A stretch of DNA of 64,000 nucleotides from Bhargavaea cecembensis (GCF_001619585.1 NZ_LQNT01000009.1:1098685-1162684), one strand, 5' to 3'. Shown: positions 8,653 through 16,164, counted from the first letter of the stretch. Numbers and translations are program-made. The notes: a model not told the origin generated them from the sequence alone.

Positions 8653-8824
8653 ACTAGGGGACCACTAAATAACCCGGATATTATGCGCCTAAATCGATTT
8701 CTATGCAATATATTTATGTGAGGAATACATTGATTTGAGTTGAAGCAACGAGAATATTCAGGGAGTTTTCCCCATTTTGTTAGTCGAGTGGTTATCTTCA
8801 GGTCTTTAGTGGTGACCCACTAGT
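8653..8824. repeat. imperfect terminal inverted repeats bounding a 172-bp non-coding segment
   Basis: ACTAGGGGACCACTAAA at 8653-8669 is repeated inverted as TTTAGTGGTGACCCACTAGT at 8805-8824, with a 3-base insertion. The segment between has no open frame. Such a layout is typical of a small non-autonomous element (MITE) or an insertion-sequence remnant. The rest of the 8552-8921 gap shows nothing else beyond the terminator. Confidence 0.4.
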
Positions 8825-8921
8825 TTCGTGTTCTATGACTTAAATTCTTGCAATCGGACACTATCATTACGGCAAAACGGGTAGACATCTTTTATTCATA
8901 TTAAAACTTGGAGTGGACACC

Positions 8922-9614
8922 ATGAAGAAATGGCTTGTGGTTTCGGTATTATTGAATATGCTGTTGATCGGGGCAGCGGGATGGATTATCTATATGAACG
9001 GCGGGGAGCGTTTCATCAAGGCCCAGTGGCGGGCGATGACTTCCGACAAGTCGTTCAGTGAATATTATCTGACCAAAACGTCCGTCTTTGAGGAGTCGCC
9101 GGCCGCTCCGGTTGACAAGGCCTTCGTCGGCGACAGCCTGACCGATTACGGATCGTTCGGCGAGTATTTCCCGGATGAACGAGTGATCAATCGGGGCGTC
9201 TATGACGACACTTCCAAGCTCGTGCTGAACCGCATCGATGAAGTCGCCGAGCGGGAGCCAAAGGAGGCGTATGTGATGGTCGGGATTAACGACATTATGG
9301 AAGGCGTCAAACTCGATACATACGAGAAGAACTTACGGAGGATTGTCGAAGCCTTTGACCCGTCCGTGACGCAGGTGACCCTATTTTCCATCCTGCCGGT
9401 GAACCATGACCTGGTCGGAAACGCGGTCAGGGATGAAGAGATTTCTGAGTTTAATGAGATCATCCGGCAGGTCGCAGAGGAAAGCGGAGCGGAATTTATT
9501 GACCTCCATTCGCATTTCTTGGACGGCAAGGGGCAGCTGGACAGGCAGTACACGGTGGACGGCTTGCATCTGAACGGGAAAGGGTATGATGTTTGGCTGG
9601 AGCAGATGAAGTGA
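8922..9614 (+). CDS. membrane-anchored SGNH/GDSL hydrolase
   Basis: A 230-residue protein with an N-terminal hydrophobic segment (residues 5-24) that anchors or exports it, then an SGNH hydrolase fold. Block I is VGDSLTDYG near residue 68 with the nucleophile Ser, block III is VGINDI near 120, and block V is DGLHLNGKGYD near 215 with the catalytic Asp and His. The family removes acyl groups or cleaves esters on lipids or cell-wall glycans; the substrate here is unknown. The ATG at 8922 follows GGAG. Two decayed copies lie downstream at 10398 and 11361, so this is the only intact member of a local tandem family. Confidence 0.88.
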   Translation: MKKWLVVSVLLNMLLIGAAGWIIYMNGGERFIKAQWRAMTSDKSFSEYYLTKTSVFEESPAAPVDKAFVGDSLTDYGSFGEYFPDERVINRGVYDDTSKLVLNRIDEVAEREPKEAYVMVGINDIMEGVKLDTYEKNLRRIVEAFDPSVTQVTLFSILPVNHDLVGNAVRDEEISEFNEIIRQVAEESGAEFIDLHSHFLDGKGQLDRQYTVDGLHLNGKGYDVWLEQMK

Positions 9615-9628
9615 TGATGGATTCATTC

Positions 9629-9664
9629 AAAAGAGCATGCGCTGTATCGGCGCATGCTCTTCGT
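9629..9664 (+). terminator. terminator of the SGNH hydrolase gene
   Basis: AAAAGAGCATGCGC pairs with GCGCATGCTCTT. The same hairpin recurs at 11419-11455 in a remnant copy. Confidence 0.8.
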
Positions 9665-9913
9665 TTATTTCTGGGTATCCAAACAATTTATGCTCCCATT
9701 GACAATAGAGCGATAATCCTCCTGTTCTTGGGGACGCCGTACACATTCTTGGTTACGACCTGTTGTGAACCAGAGGTACGCCATATGGGCCGTAAAGATC
9801 ATAGAACTTCTAAACAACAATCTTATAAGTATTAAAAAATATAAATTACAACAGGTATATAGCCCCAATCCTTTGAATATTAAATAATATTAATTAAAAG
9901 GGAGGGGAATAGC
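9665..9913. other. non-coding stretch without assignable content
   Basis: Short open frames occur on both strands, but none has a convincing ribosome site or a recognisable product. The right half becomes very AT-rich before the small gene at 9914. Confidence 0.5.
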
Positions 9914-10273
9914 CTGTCAAGTGAAATTGAAAATAAGCAAGAGCCACTTGAGTTTACATTTAGTAATGTTATCGGTCTCCTAATGATTTTAGCTTTTGTT
10001 GGATCTGTAATCTACAGTATGTTTACTCCAGATTTAGAGACGGAATCAAAAGCTTATGCTCAATGGTTTGTCGAACAGCATTTAAAAGCACCTAGTACGG
10101 CAGAATTTAATTGGGATAATGAGGCCGTAGAAATTGATGATGACGTATGGCAAGTAACCGGATCAGTTGATTCAGAGAATAGCTTTGGTGGAATGATAAG
10201 GTCAAATTACACTGTAGAGGTCAGATATAAAGGTGATAATGATTGGGAATTACTCAATATATACTTTGATTAA
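9914..10273 (+). CDS. small membrane-anchored protein of unknown function
   Basis: About 119 residues if translation starts at the CTG at 9914, which lies 8 bases after a strong GGAGGGG; the first in-frame ATG (9983, giving 96 residues) has no ribosome site and sits inside the transmembrane helix. The product has a short polar N-terminus, one hydrophobic helix (VIGLLMILAFVGSVIYSMF), and an extracytoplasmic domain with the phrase HLKAPSTAEFNW, which resembles small exported bacterial proteins that often begin with such a K-x-P-S-T-A segment. AT-rich like the Panacea genes. Function unknown. Confidence 0.55.
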   Translation: MSSEIENKQEPLEFTFSNVIGLLMILAFVGSVIYSMFTPDLETESKAYAQWFVEQHLKAPSTAEFNWDNEAVEIDDDVWQVTGSVDSENSFGGMIRSNYTVEVRYKGDNDWELLNIYFD

Positions 10274-10317
10274 ATAAATATAGATATTTGAGCCGTACGA
10301 CTTTTTTCTCAAGCTTC

Positions 10318-10352
10318 CGGGTGGTCGGGTTGCCGAACCGCCCGTATTTTTT
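10318..10352 (+). terminator. rho-independent terminator
   Basis: CGGGTGGTCGG pairs with CCGAACCGCCCG (one mismatch region), followed by TATTTTTT; it follows the small membrane gene. Confidence 0.8.
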
Positions 10353-10397
10353 CAGCCTTAAAATGACTTAGACCACGGATTCCACAATGTCAAAGAA

Positions 10398-10821
10398 GTC
10401 GGCGACAGCCTGACCGATTACGCTCGTGCTGAACCGCATTGATGAAGTCGCCGAGCGGGAGCCGCAGGAGGCGTATGTGATGGTTGGGATCAACGACATC
10501 ATGGAAGGCGTCAAACCCGATACATACGAAAAGAACATACGAGGGATTGTCGAAGCCTTTGATCCGTCCGTGACTGAGGTGACCCTATTTTCCATCCTGC
10601 CGGTGAACCATGACCTGGTCGGAAACGCGGTCAGGGATGAAGAGATTTCCGAGTTTAATGAGATCATCCGGCAGGTCGCGGAGGAAAGCGGAGCGGAATT
10701 TATTGACCTCCATTCTCATTTCCTGGACGGCCAGGGGCAGCTCGACAGGCAGTACACGGTAGACGGCTTGCATCTGAACGGGAAAGGGTATGACGTTTGG
10801 CTGGAGCAGATCATGGAATGA
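10398..10821 (+). pseudogene. decayed second copy of the SGNH hydrolase
   Basis: Bases 10398-10422 match 9126-9150 of the intact gene (the GDSLTDY block), then the sequence jumps to the equivalent of 9219, so 68 bases are missing. That deletion shifts the frame. The promoter, signal anchor and N-terminal third are absent. From 10423 the copy is nearly identical to the intact gene through the DGLHLN block and stop. An ATG/CTG-started 131-residue product could still be read but lacks the nucleophile serine, so activity is not expected. Confidence 0.85.
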
Positions 10822-10898
10822 ATTCGATAAAAGAGGCATGTGATCTCCGTTAAACCAATTGACGGGATTGCATCATTCTCTCACCAGCTCAAAATATA

Positions 10899-10932
10899 AA
10901 AGGAGAGTTTCGGCATTGACCGAACCTCTCCC
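10899..10932 (-). terminator. hairpin with T-run on the minus strand
   Basis: GGAGAG-TTCGG pairs with CCGAACCTCTCC; TTTT follows on the minus strand. It could end transcription of the His-rich gene at 11083. Confidence 0.55.
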
Positions 10933-11082
10933 TCATATTAATACCGTTAAAACTGACTTCCAGCTACATGAAACAATCCATGCAGCGTGATGGAATCATG
11001 TTGCGGAAACATGTGAGGTATGTCCGAATTCCTTGGGGGTATGATGGCGTTGATGCTCATACCCCTTGGAATTCCCCTGATT

Positions 11083-11292
11083 TCAAAAACGGTTGTATCC
11101 TCCAAATTGCCCCATATGTTCGAATTGCCCCATATGGTGCATTGGATGGCCGTGATGGTGATGGTGATAATGATGGTGATGGTGCTCATGGCGATGCTCA
11201 TGCCGTCGCTCATGCCGTCGCTCATGCCGCCGCTCATGGCGGTGCTCTTGGCGATGCTCATGGCCCCCATAGAACTCTCCTGGGTTTCTCAT
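11083..11292 (-). CDS. small histidine-rich repeat protein
   Basis: A 69-residue protein whose centre is made of His-Glu-Arg/His repeats (HERRHERRHERR) followed by a run of His, then GHPMHHMGQ and a second MGQF. The ATG at 11292 follows GGGGGGATAAGT, a good site. The DNA carries 12-bp tandem repeats (about 11183-11262), which keep several frames open; the minus frame is chosen for its ribosome site and its similarity in style to the His-rich gene at 14076. A metal-binding or spore-coat role is plausible but not shown. Confidence 0.6.
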   Translation of the reverse strand: MRNPGEFYGGHEHRQEHRHERRHERRHERRHEHRHEHHHHHYHHHHHGHPMHHMGQFEHMGQFGGYNRF

Positions 11293-11360
11293 ACTTATCC
11301 CCCCTTTTTAACAGGTCCTTCTATTTTATGTAGGGTAAATAAAGCAGTTTAGGCTATAGC

Positions 11361-11455
11361 GCATCTGAACCGGGTTATGATGTTTGTCTGGAGCAGATGA
11401 AGTGATGTTGGATCCATTTAAAAGAGCATGCGCTGTTTTGGCGCATGCTCTTTTA
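11361..11455 (+). pseudogene. third, 3'-end remnant of the SGNH hydrolase with its terminator
   Basis: Only the last codons (GCATCTGAAC, then TATGATGTTTG and CTGGAGCAGATGAAGTGATG) and the GAGCATGCGC hairpin of the intact gene at 9571-9661 are left, with a small internal deletion. Together with the copy at 10398 it shows repeated duplication and decay. Confidence 0.8.
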
Positions 11456-11480
11456 AATTCGTCGTTTAGTTTCATAATCC

Positions 11481-11639
11481 TTAAGCTACAGTTTCTTTTA
11501 GGGCCTGTCTCAGCAGTCTGATATCATCCATAATTCTAGTCTGAATTTCTTTATCCTGGCAGCGGACTCGGTCGCTGTATAGACGCAGCAGTTCATAGGA
11601 GAACATCAGCACTTCCTGAGTTCGTTTTGCCTGTTCCAT
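11481..11639 (-). CDS. small conserved-looking protein of 52 residues, unknown
   Basis: MEQAKRTQEVLMFSYELL begins a highly helical, charged protein without membrane segments. The start has one of the best ribosome sites in the window (AAGGAGGGAGGG, 3 bases before ATG), which supports a real gene despite its small size. A single Cys lies near residue 27 (VRCQDKE). It reads away from the gene at 11847; about 200 bases of AT-rich DNA between them presumably hold both promoters. No function can be given. Confidence 0.6.
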   Translation of the reverse strand: MEQAKRTQEVLMFSYELLRLYSDRVRCQDKEIQTRIMDDIRLLRQALKETVA

Positions 11640-11846
11640 GGTCCCTCCCTCCTTAAATGGAACGATGTATGTCTTTCTTTTACCCGATTTTGGAAATAAA
11701 AATCCAAAAAGATAAATTAATTAATTTTTAAAACACTTGATTTATTAACATCTTTCTCTAAGCACTCCAAATCTTTTATGGATAAGTTTGCCGGAGTAGT
11801 CAGAAAGGGAATGGAAGTTTGAATTCAAAGTAAAGGGGGGGATGAA

Positions 11847-12110
11847 TTGGAGCCGGTCGTCTTTAGGGAGTTATCACATGATCAATGGGAACATACAGCC
11901 TCGGGATTGATTGCCTATTCCCCCAAGGGTATCGATATCCGGACGGCGGACCGGCCGATTCATGAGCATTTCCGAACCCTTCAGGCAAATCGGATCATCA
12001 TCACAAACCTTACAGCCCTTAACGGCACCAATGTCGCAATTGGCGGCAGATATGAAGTCGACCTGGTGGAAGACGGTCGGATCTTCCTCAAGCCCCATCG
12101 ATCTCTGTGA
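11847..12110 (+). CDS. hypothetical protein of 87 residues
   Basis: A soluble small protein starting at a TTG at 11847, preceded by AAAGGGGGGG; the nearby ATG at 11842 is in another frame and soon stops. The product is mixed alpha/beta with no membrane segment or Cys pairs. I do not recognise the family. It ends directly before a strong terminator and appears monocistronic. Confidence 0.6.
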   Translation: MEPVVFRELSHDQWEHTASGLIAYSPKGIDIRTADRPIHEHFRTLQANRIIITNLTALNGTNVAIGGRYEVDLVEDGRIFLKPHRSL

Positions 12111-12116
12111 ACAGGA

Positions 12117-12150
12117 AAAGGCCCACCGGGTATACGGTCGGCCTTTTTTT
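12117..12150 (+). terminator. rho-independent terminator
   Basis: AAAAGGCCCACCG pairs with CGGTCGGCCTTTTTTT. Confidence 0.85.
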
Positions 12151-12167
12151 GAATGAATTAATCGGTC

Positions 12168-12686
12168 CTACCTGGAAGGGTTTTCCAATGCGATCTTGAT
12201 ATGCGCCAGATGGTGTTCCTCATGCCAAGACAGTTTTGCAAGCTTCGTTGCGACTTTGATTTCACCGTTCGTCTCATGGATGAAAGACCGGTCCAACTGG
12301 TCTTCTGCGATGCTTTTGCCCAGGGCATAGATGCGTTCATTGATTCCTTCCAGCATTTTAATGGACGGTTCCACGGGGAGCTCGGTATCCGGCAGGACCG
12401 CCCACTTGTCCTGGTCAAAACCGGGTACGGTGGGGCTGTCGTCTGTCAGTGCGAGCCGCAGGCGCTGGTACATGTTCAGCTGGGAGTCGGCAATGTGGTG
12501 GACGAGCTGACGGATGTTCCAGCTGCCCTCACGGTATGTTCTGCTGAGCTCTTCTTCGCTCAGGGAGTCAACCGACTCTCTCAGACGGGTCGTATACGAG
12601 TTGATCTGCTCAAGCCATTCCTGTACGTCGTTTAGCGTGACCTTCTCTGGAACGTCCAATTGACCGATCGGGAATCTGACATCCAT
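12168..12686 (-). CDS. bstA: bacillithiol S-transferase, DinB/YfiT family
   Basis: A 172-residue member of the YfiT branch of the DinB four-helix family. The N-terminus has FPIGQLDVPEKVT; SWNIRQLVHHIADSQLN near residue 55 and WHEEHHLAHI near 155 supply the three His that bind the divalent metal. BstA enzymes conjugate bacillithiol to antibiotics and other electrophiles in low-GC Gram-positives (established). Its length is normal. The ATG follows AAAAGGGG. It supports placement of the host among bacillithiol-making Bacillales. Confidence 0.88.
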   Translation of the reverse strand: MDVRFPIGQLDVPEKVTLNDVQEWLEQINSYTTRLRESVDSLSEEELSRTYREGSWNIRQLVHHIADSQLNMYQRLRLALTDDSPTVPGFDQDKWAVLPDTELPVEPSIKMLEGINERIYALGKSIAEDQLDRSFIHETNGEIKVATKLAKLSWHEEHHLAHIKIALENPSR

Positions 12687-12800
12687 GCTAAAACCCCTTT
12701 TCCGATATGATTTCTAAATATTTCGCCATTGACTCTCAATATACCGAACAGGGGTGGCTCTTGCAAACTAAAAAGCATGCACTTTTTCAGCGCATGCCTG

Positions 12801-13007
12801 TCAGTCGATTTTCCTGATTCTCTTTTTAATGTCCAAGACCGCTCCGTCATTGTCCGGCAACAGGGTTTTCTCGGCCACCCTCGGGTCAATCCGGCAGGTA
12901 CGGGCGTTCCCCTGTTCCATCAGGCGGTCCATATGGGACTTCATCTGCTGTTGCGCTCTTTGGGAGGCTGCTTCCATAAAGGCTTTGTTGATCCGTCGAT
13001 TTTTCAT
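12801..13007 (-). CDS. hypothetical small basic protein coupled to an upstream membrane protein
   Basis: A 68-residue, Arg/Lys/Gln-rich helical protein (MKNRRINKAFMEAASQ). Its ATG overlaps the stop of the membrane protein at 13004 in the arrangement ATGA, and GGAAGGAG lies 10 bases upstream, so it is co-translated with that gene. No known domain. The pair probably works together. Confidence 0.6.
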   Translation of the reverse strand: MKNRRINKAFMEAASQRAQQQMKSHMDRLMEQGNARTCRIDPRVAEKTLLPDNDGAVLDIKKRIRKID

Positions 13008-13906
13008 TCTGATTCTCCTTCCTCCAAATAGAATATCGATTCAGAAAGGGTGATGACATGGAGGGCGCGGTCAATGTTGCTGATGAGGATGTTGTGGAGC
13101 ACGGAGAACAGGAAATCGTCACTCGTGCGGAACGCATAGGCATAGCTCGTGAGTATCGTAAAGTACTCCTCTTCTTCGAATACATGCCGGAGGACGAAGA
13201 TGTTCTCCTTCGGCCAGATGTCTGCCTCCCGGTTCACAAAGGCCGATTCTGCCGAATGGCGGGCCTTGTTCACCAGGAGCTTTTTCGGCTCGGGAAGCAC
13301 TTCCGCCTCCTGCCCGCTGATAATTTCATAGTTAAAGCTGTGTCCGTAGTGTTTCAGATACTGATCGGCCGTCTGTTCCAGATATCCGGAGAGGAGCGAT
13401 TCATAGACTTCACCAATCGGTCGCATCCGGCCGGCCGGCTGAAAGCTTTCCTCGAGCAATACCTCGAACACCAAGTTGTACACCTCCTGCCCCGAAAAGA
13501 ACTTCATCAGCTTCGCGGGGTGGATCGACCCTTCCACTTCCTCCTTCAGCACTTCGATTTTCTTCTCCGGACTTTCCGCTTCCAGCTCGAAGTTCATGAC
13601 CTTCAGGCGCTGCAGGTTCTTCATGCCGAGTCGGGCGACTACAAAAAACAGGATCCAGAGTAAGATCAGACAAATGCTGACCGTGATTTTCTGAAGCTCA
13701 GGGGAATCCCCGATCGACACCAGCGCCAGTTTGAATAAGCTGAGTCTTTCCAGTTCCGCCTCCGTGAACTCCCTGACCCCGTCAAACGCCAGCACATTGC
13801 GGAAGATGACCCCCAGCAAAAACAGCAGCCCGGCAAAATAAATCCCGAATGGCAAGTAACGGGTCACAAAGGGCCGCAGCCTGGACGTCCAGAAGGCATT
13901 CCACAT
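13004..13906 (-). CDS. membrane protein with large cytoplasmic domain, unknown
   Basis: A 300-residue protein with two N-terminal transmembrane helices (YLPFGIYFAGLLFLLG near residues 16-35 and CLILLWILFFVVARLG near 70-88), then about 200 soluble residues rich in Glu and aromatic residues. The start is the ATG at 13906 behind GGGGTGAGG; an in-frame upstream extension to 14314 crosses the next gene's His-codon repeat and is rejected. It overlaps the small gene at 12801 by ATGA. I do not recognise the family; a sensor or scaffold at the membrane is possible. Confidence 0.65.
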   Translation of the reverse strand: MWNAFWTSRLRPFVTRYLPFGIYFAGLLFLLGVIFRNVLAFDGVREFTEAELERLSLFKLALVSIGDSPELQKITVSICLILLWILFFVVARLGMKNLQRLKVMNFELEAESPEKKIEVLKEEVEGSIHPAKLMKFFSGQEVYNLVFEVLLEESFQPAGRMRPIGEVYESLLSGYLEQTADQYLKHYGHSFNYEIISGQEAEVLPEPKKLLVNKARHSAESAFVNREADIWPKENIFVLRHVFEEEEYFTILTSYAYAFRTSDDFLFSVLHNILISNIDRALHVITLSESIFYLEEGESE

Positions 13907-14075
13907 CGCTTCCTCACCCCTTAGTGCCAGTGTATGCAGAGAGTTACCCGTTCTTCTCGGCGTCTGTTGAATTTTATCGGGGATACATGACATTGGCTGT
14001 TCACATTTTATGTATGGCCCGAAAACAGCAAAAGGAGCCGAAACGGCTCCTTTAACTAAAAATGATTCCGCATCA

Positions 14076-14357
14076 TTAGCCCTGATAACCCTGATAGCCC
14101 TGATGGTCCTGATAGCCCTGATAATGCTCATCCCAGGAATAGGACTCTTCTTGCTGGCCATGACCATGTCCATGTCCATGTCCATGACTATGACTGTGGC
14201 CATACAGTGACCAATACATCTGGACCAGCTGCAATTCATACTGTACGTGTTTCTTGTAGAAATAAATATGTTTCTCCGGGTCGCTGTGTTCGTAAAACTT
14301 CGCCAATGTCCCATAAAGACTTGTCATCTGAAGTAGCTGAGCCAATCTCGGATCCAC
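14076..14357 (-). CDS. histidine- and tyrosine-rich small protein
   Basis: A 93-residue protein in two parts. Residues 1-50 are helical (LAQLLQMTSLYGTLAKFYEH), 52-68 are an alternating Gly/Ser-His metal-binding-type run, and the tail is a GYQ repeat (GYQGYQG). It starts at a GTG at 14357 after AGGAGAG. The His run and Gly-Tyr-Gln tail look like spore-coat or metal-sequestering proteins of Bacillales, but I cannot match a named coat protein. It lies 170 bases upstream of the membrane protein gene at 13906. Confidence 0.65.
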   Translation of the reverse strand: MDPRLAQLLQMTSLYGTLAKFYEHSDPEKHIYFYKKHVQYELQLVQMYWSLYGHSHSHGHGHGHGHGQQEESYSWDEHYQGYQDHQGYQGYQG

Positions 14358-14587
14358 AAGATCTCTCCTTTTTATAGGGAATCAAGTGCATCCTATGCGT
14401 TTGTCAGGGGCGGCGGTTGGGCGGATGTCTCCGTGACACACATCACCCGGCCTCCTTTAGGATCCCGGAAAATGACCTAAGGAGAGAAAAATGATTTTCT
14501 TAAAATGCGGGAAGTAAAGAGCATAAAGCCTTACGTGAAAAACACTTTTAAAATTTTACGTATACAACGGCTGTCTCCTGCATATCC

Positions 14588-14755
14588 TGTATCCATCACA
14601 GGGCCGCGGCACCGCCCTGTCCTGCGCGCACGGGCACTCTTGACGGAGGGTGGAAAACAAACACGCGCCGCTCCGGCCGGGGTGAGAGCCCGGTAGTGCC
14701 GCCCATACATAGCAATTGGATACAAGCTTTCAGCATGGCCTGAAGGCTTTTTTAT
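14588..14755 (+). ncRNA. candidate structured RNA ending in an intrinsic terminator
   Basis: Between divergent genes, a GC-rich 135-base segment is closed by an 8-bp helix (TGTATCCA 14588-14595 with TGGATACA 14717-14724). Inside are a hairpin CAGGGC/GCCCTG (14598-14618), a helix GGCACT/AGTGCC and a hairpin CCGGG/CCCGG. It runs straight into a terminator (AAGCTTTCAG 14724-14733 with CTGAAGGCTT 14740-14749, then TTTTTATTTT). A possible -10 TATACA is at 14561. It matches none of the riboswitch consensuses I know; 6S-like RNA, a leader or an unnamed sRNA are options. Confidence 0.4.
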
Positions 14756-14910
14756 TTTGAATCGAACAATTGAAGTTACCCGCCATGTGAATGAATCGTC
14801 AAAGGCAAATGCGGTCATCCTAAGCATAGGGAAAAAGCCCCCAACCCGATGGTTCCGGGGACTCATTATTGATTTTCTATTAAAATATCTCCTGATACCT
14901 CAATCACTTA

Positions 14911-14952
14911 TTAATATTCTATTCATGTCTGCTTCATATTCGATTCTTATAC
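14911..14952 (+). promoter_or_regulatory. PhoP-box-like direct repeats upstream of glycerophosphodiesterase gene 1
   Basis: Four hexamers resembling the PhoP half-site occur at exact 11-base spacing: TTAATA 14911, TTCATG 14922, TTCATA 14933, TTCTTA 14944, followed by a -10-like TATACT at 14948. In Bacillus, PhoP binds TT(A/T/C)ACA-type repeats spaced 11 bases upstream of the -10. The same architecture precedes the paralogue at 35955. Confidence 0.6.
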
Positions 14953-14983
14953 TTGAGTCGACAAACGAACAAGGAGTGGTTGG

Positions 14984-15844
14984 ATGAAGCGGATCGTAAC
15001 TGTATTGGCAGGAGTGGGGATTGCGATGAGTTCCTTTGCGGGAACTGCAGCAGCAGAACAGGTTGAACTTAGCAGCATCGTCTCCAAGCAGGAACAGCAA
15101 AAGATGATCAATGTGGCGCACCGCGGGGCTTCCGGTCATGCACCTGAGAACACAATGGCCGCGTTCCATAAAGGGTTCGAGATGAAGGCGGACTATATCG
15201 AGATCGACGTCCAGATGACGAAGGACGGCGAGCTCGTTGCCATCCATGACACAACGGTCGACCGCACCACAAACGGTACGGGTGCAGTAGGCAGCCTGAC
15301 ATTCGAAGAAATCCGGAAGCTGGATGCCGGAAGCTGGTTCGGCACGGAATTTGCAGGTGAACAGGTCCCGACATTCGAAGAGATCCTCGATGCGTTCCGC
15401 GGAAAAATCGGCATCCTGATCGAACTGAAGGCTCCTGAACTCTACCCGGGAATCGAGGAAAAAGTAGCGGAGGCACTGATAGAGCGCAATCTGCACCATC
15501 CGAACAACGAAAAGATCATTATCCAGTCGTTCAATCATGAATCGATGAAGACGTCGAAGGAGCTTCTCCCGAATGTCCCTCATGGCGTACTTGCCGGTGC
15601 AAGCTGGGCGGATGTGACTGATGAACAGCTGGACGAATTCGCTGCATACGCCGACTACTTCAACCCGAACATGAACATCGTGACACATGATCTCGTGAGT
15701 GACGTCCATGATTCGGGCATGAGGATCTACCCGTACACCTCCCGCTCGCAGGAGCAGGCACTCCGCCTTTTCGACCTCGGCGTGGACGGCATCATCACCG
15801 ATTACACGGAGCATGTGTACAAGCATCCGGTTAAAAACAGCTGA
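14984..15844 (+). CDS. secreted glycerophosphodiester phosphodiesterase
   Basis: A 286-residue exported enzyme. A Sec signal peptide covers residues 1-25 (VLAGVGIAMSSFAGTAAA), then the GDPD barrel: AHRGASGHAPENTMAA near residue 43, YIEIDVQMTKDG near 70 and AIHDTTVDRTTNG near 85 give the catalytic His pair and metal-binding Glu/Asp. It hydrolyses deacylated phospholipids, and possibly teichoic-acid units, to glycerol phosphate and alcohol. A close paralogue is at 35955. Pho-box-like repeats upstream suggest induction on phosphate starvation, as for GlpQ and PhoD of Bacillus subtilis. The ATG follows AAGGAGTGG. Confidence 0.92.
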   Translation: MKRIVTVLAGVGIAMSSFAGTAAAEQVELSSIVSKQEQQKMINVAHRGASGHAPENTMAAFHKGFEMKADYIEIDVQMTKDGELVAIHDTTVDRTTNGTGAVGSLTFEEIRKLDAGSWFGTEFAGEQVPTFEEILDAFRGKIGILIELKAPELYPGIEEKVAEALIERNLHHPNNEKIIIQSFNHESMKTSKELLPNVPHGVLAGASWADVTDEQLDEFAAYADYFNPNMNIVTHDLVSDVHDSGMRIYPYTSRSQEQALRLFDLGVDGIITDYTEHVYKHPVKNS

Positions 15845-15856
15845 ATTAGGTTGGAA

Positions 15857-15890
15857 AACAGGGCCGCCTTTAGGGCGGCCCTGTTTTTAT
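15857..15890 (+). terminator. terminator of glycerophosphodiesterase gene 1
   Basis: ACAGGGCCGCC pairs with GGCGGCCCTGT around TTTA or similar, followed by TTTTT. Confidence 0.88.
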
Positions 15891-15917
15891 TGTGCGGAGG
15901 GATTATGCTTCAGGAGG

Positions 15918-16058
15918 TTTCGTCATTAAGGGGCTTAGTTTCGTCACTCGCCTGCCCGGTTTCGTCATTCGTCCGATTCCCGGGGGCGAATGACGAAACT
16001 TTCCGGCTCAGTGACGAGATTGTAAGAACGAATGACGAAATTCGGTTGAACGACGAAA
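15918..16058. repeat. array of 21-bp-period TTTCGTCATTC repeats, palindromic layout (array 1)
   Basis: TTTCGTCATTC-like units start at 15918, 15939 and 15960 (step 21). The inverted form GAATGACGAAA follows at 15988, 16009, 16030 and 16048 (steps 21, 21, 18). The linkers are unrelated. The same unit forms arrays at 31976, 44158 and 45468. It lies in an intergenic gap downstream of a terminator. Confidence 0.85.
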
Positions 16059-16124
16059 TCACAAGACACTGCACCAGATGAACGATCTAATATTAACCTT
16101 AAAAGAAGCTAATCTTAGCGCAGT

Positions 16125-16152
16125 CAAAAGCCCCTAGCCGCACCCAGGGGCT
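16125..16152 (-). terminator. terminator of the 16-31 kb operon
   Basis: AGCCCCT pairs with AGGGGCT and TTTT follows on the minus strand, just downstream of the SDR stop. Confidence 0.7.
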
Positions 16153-16164
16153 CTATTACCCTTA

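Noticed and set aside
9665..9868. Small genes on either strand in this gap
   Set aside because: Frames of about 60-80 codons without ribosome sites or coding character.
11020..11352. Plus-strand frames rich in Met/Val or Asp/Gly across the His-codon repeats
   Set aside because: They are by-products of a 12-bp repeat that keeps all frames open; they lack ribosome sites.
13907..14314. N-terminal extension of the membrane protein gene to 14314
   Set aside because: It would overlap the His-rich gene out of frame, and ATG 13906 has its own ribosome site.
14560..14755. T-box, cobalamin, FMN or SAM riboswitch
   Set aside because: None of the conserved core strings of these classes is present in either strand, and the terminator cuts the RNA well before the next gene.
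14531..14866. Minus-strand frame across the structured RNA candidate
   Set aside because: Covers a terminator and GC-rich helices and has no ribosome site.
15918..16058. CRISPR array
   Set aside because: The repeated unit is only 11 bases with 10-base linkers, it turns orientation midway, and no cas genes are near. Same for the arrays at 31976, 44158 and 45468.
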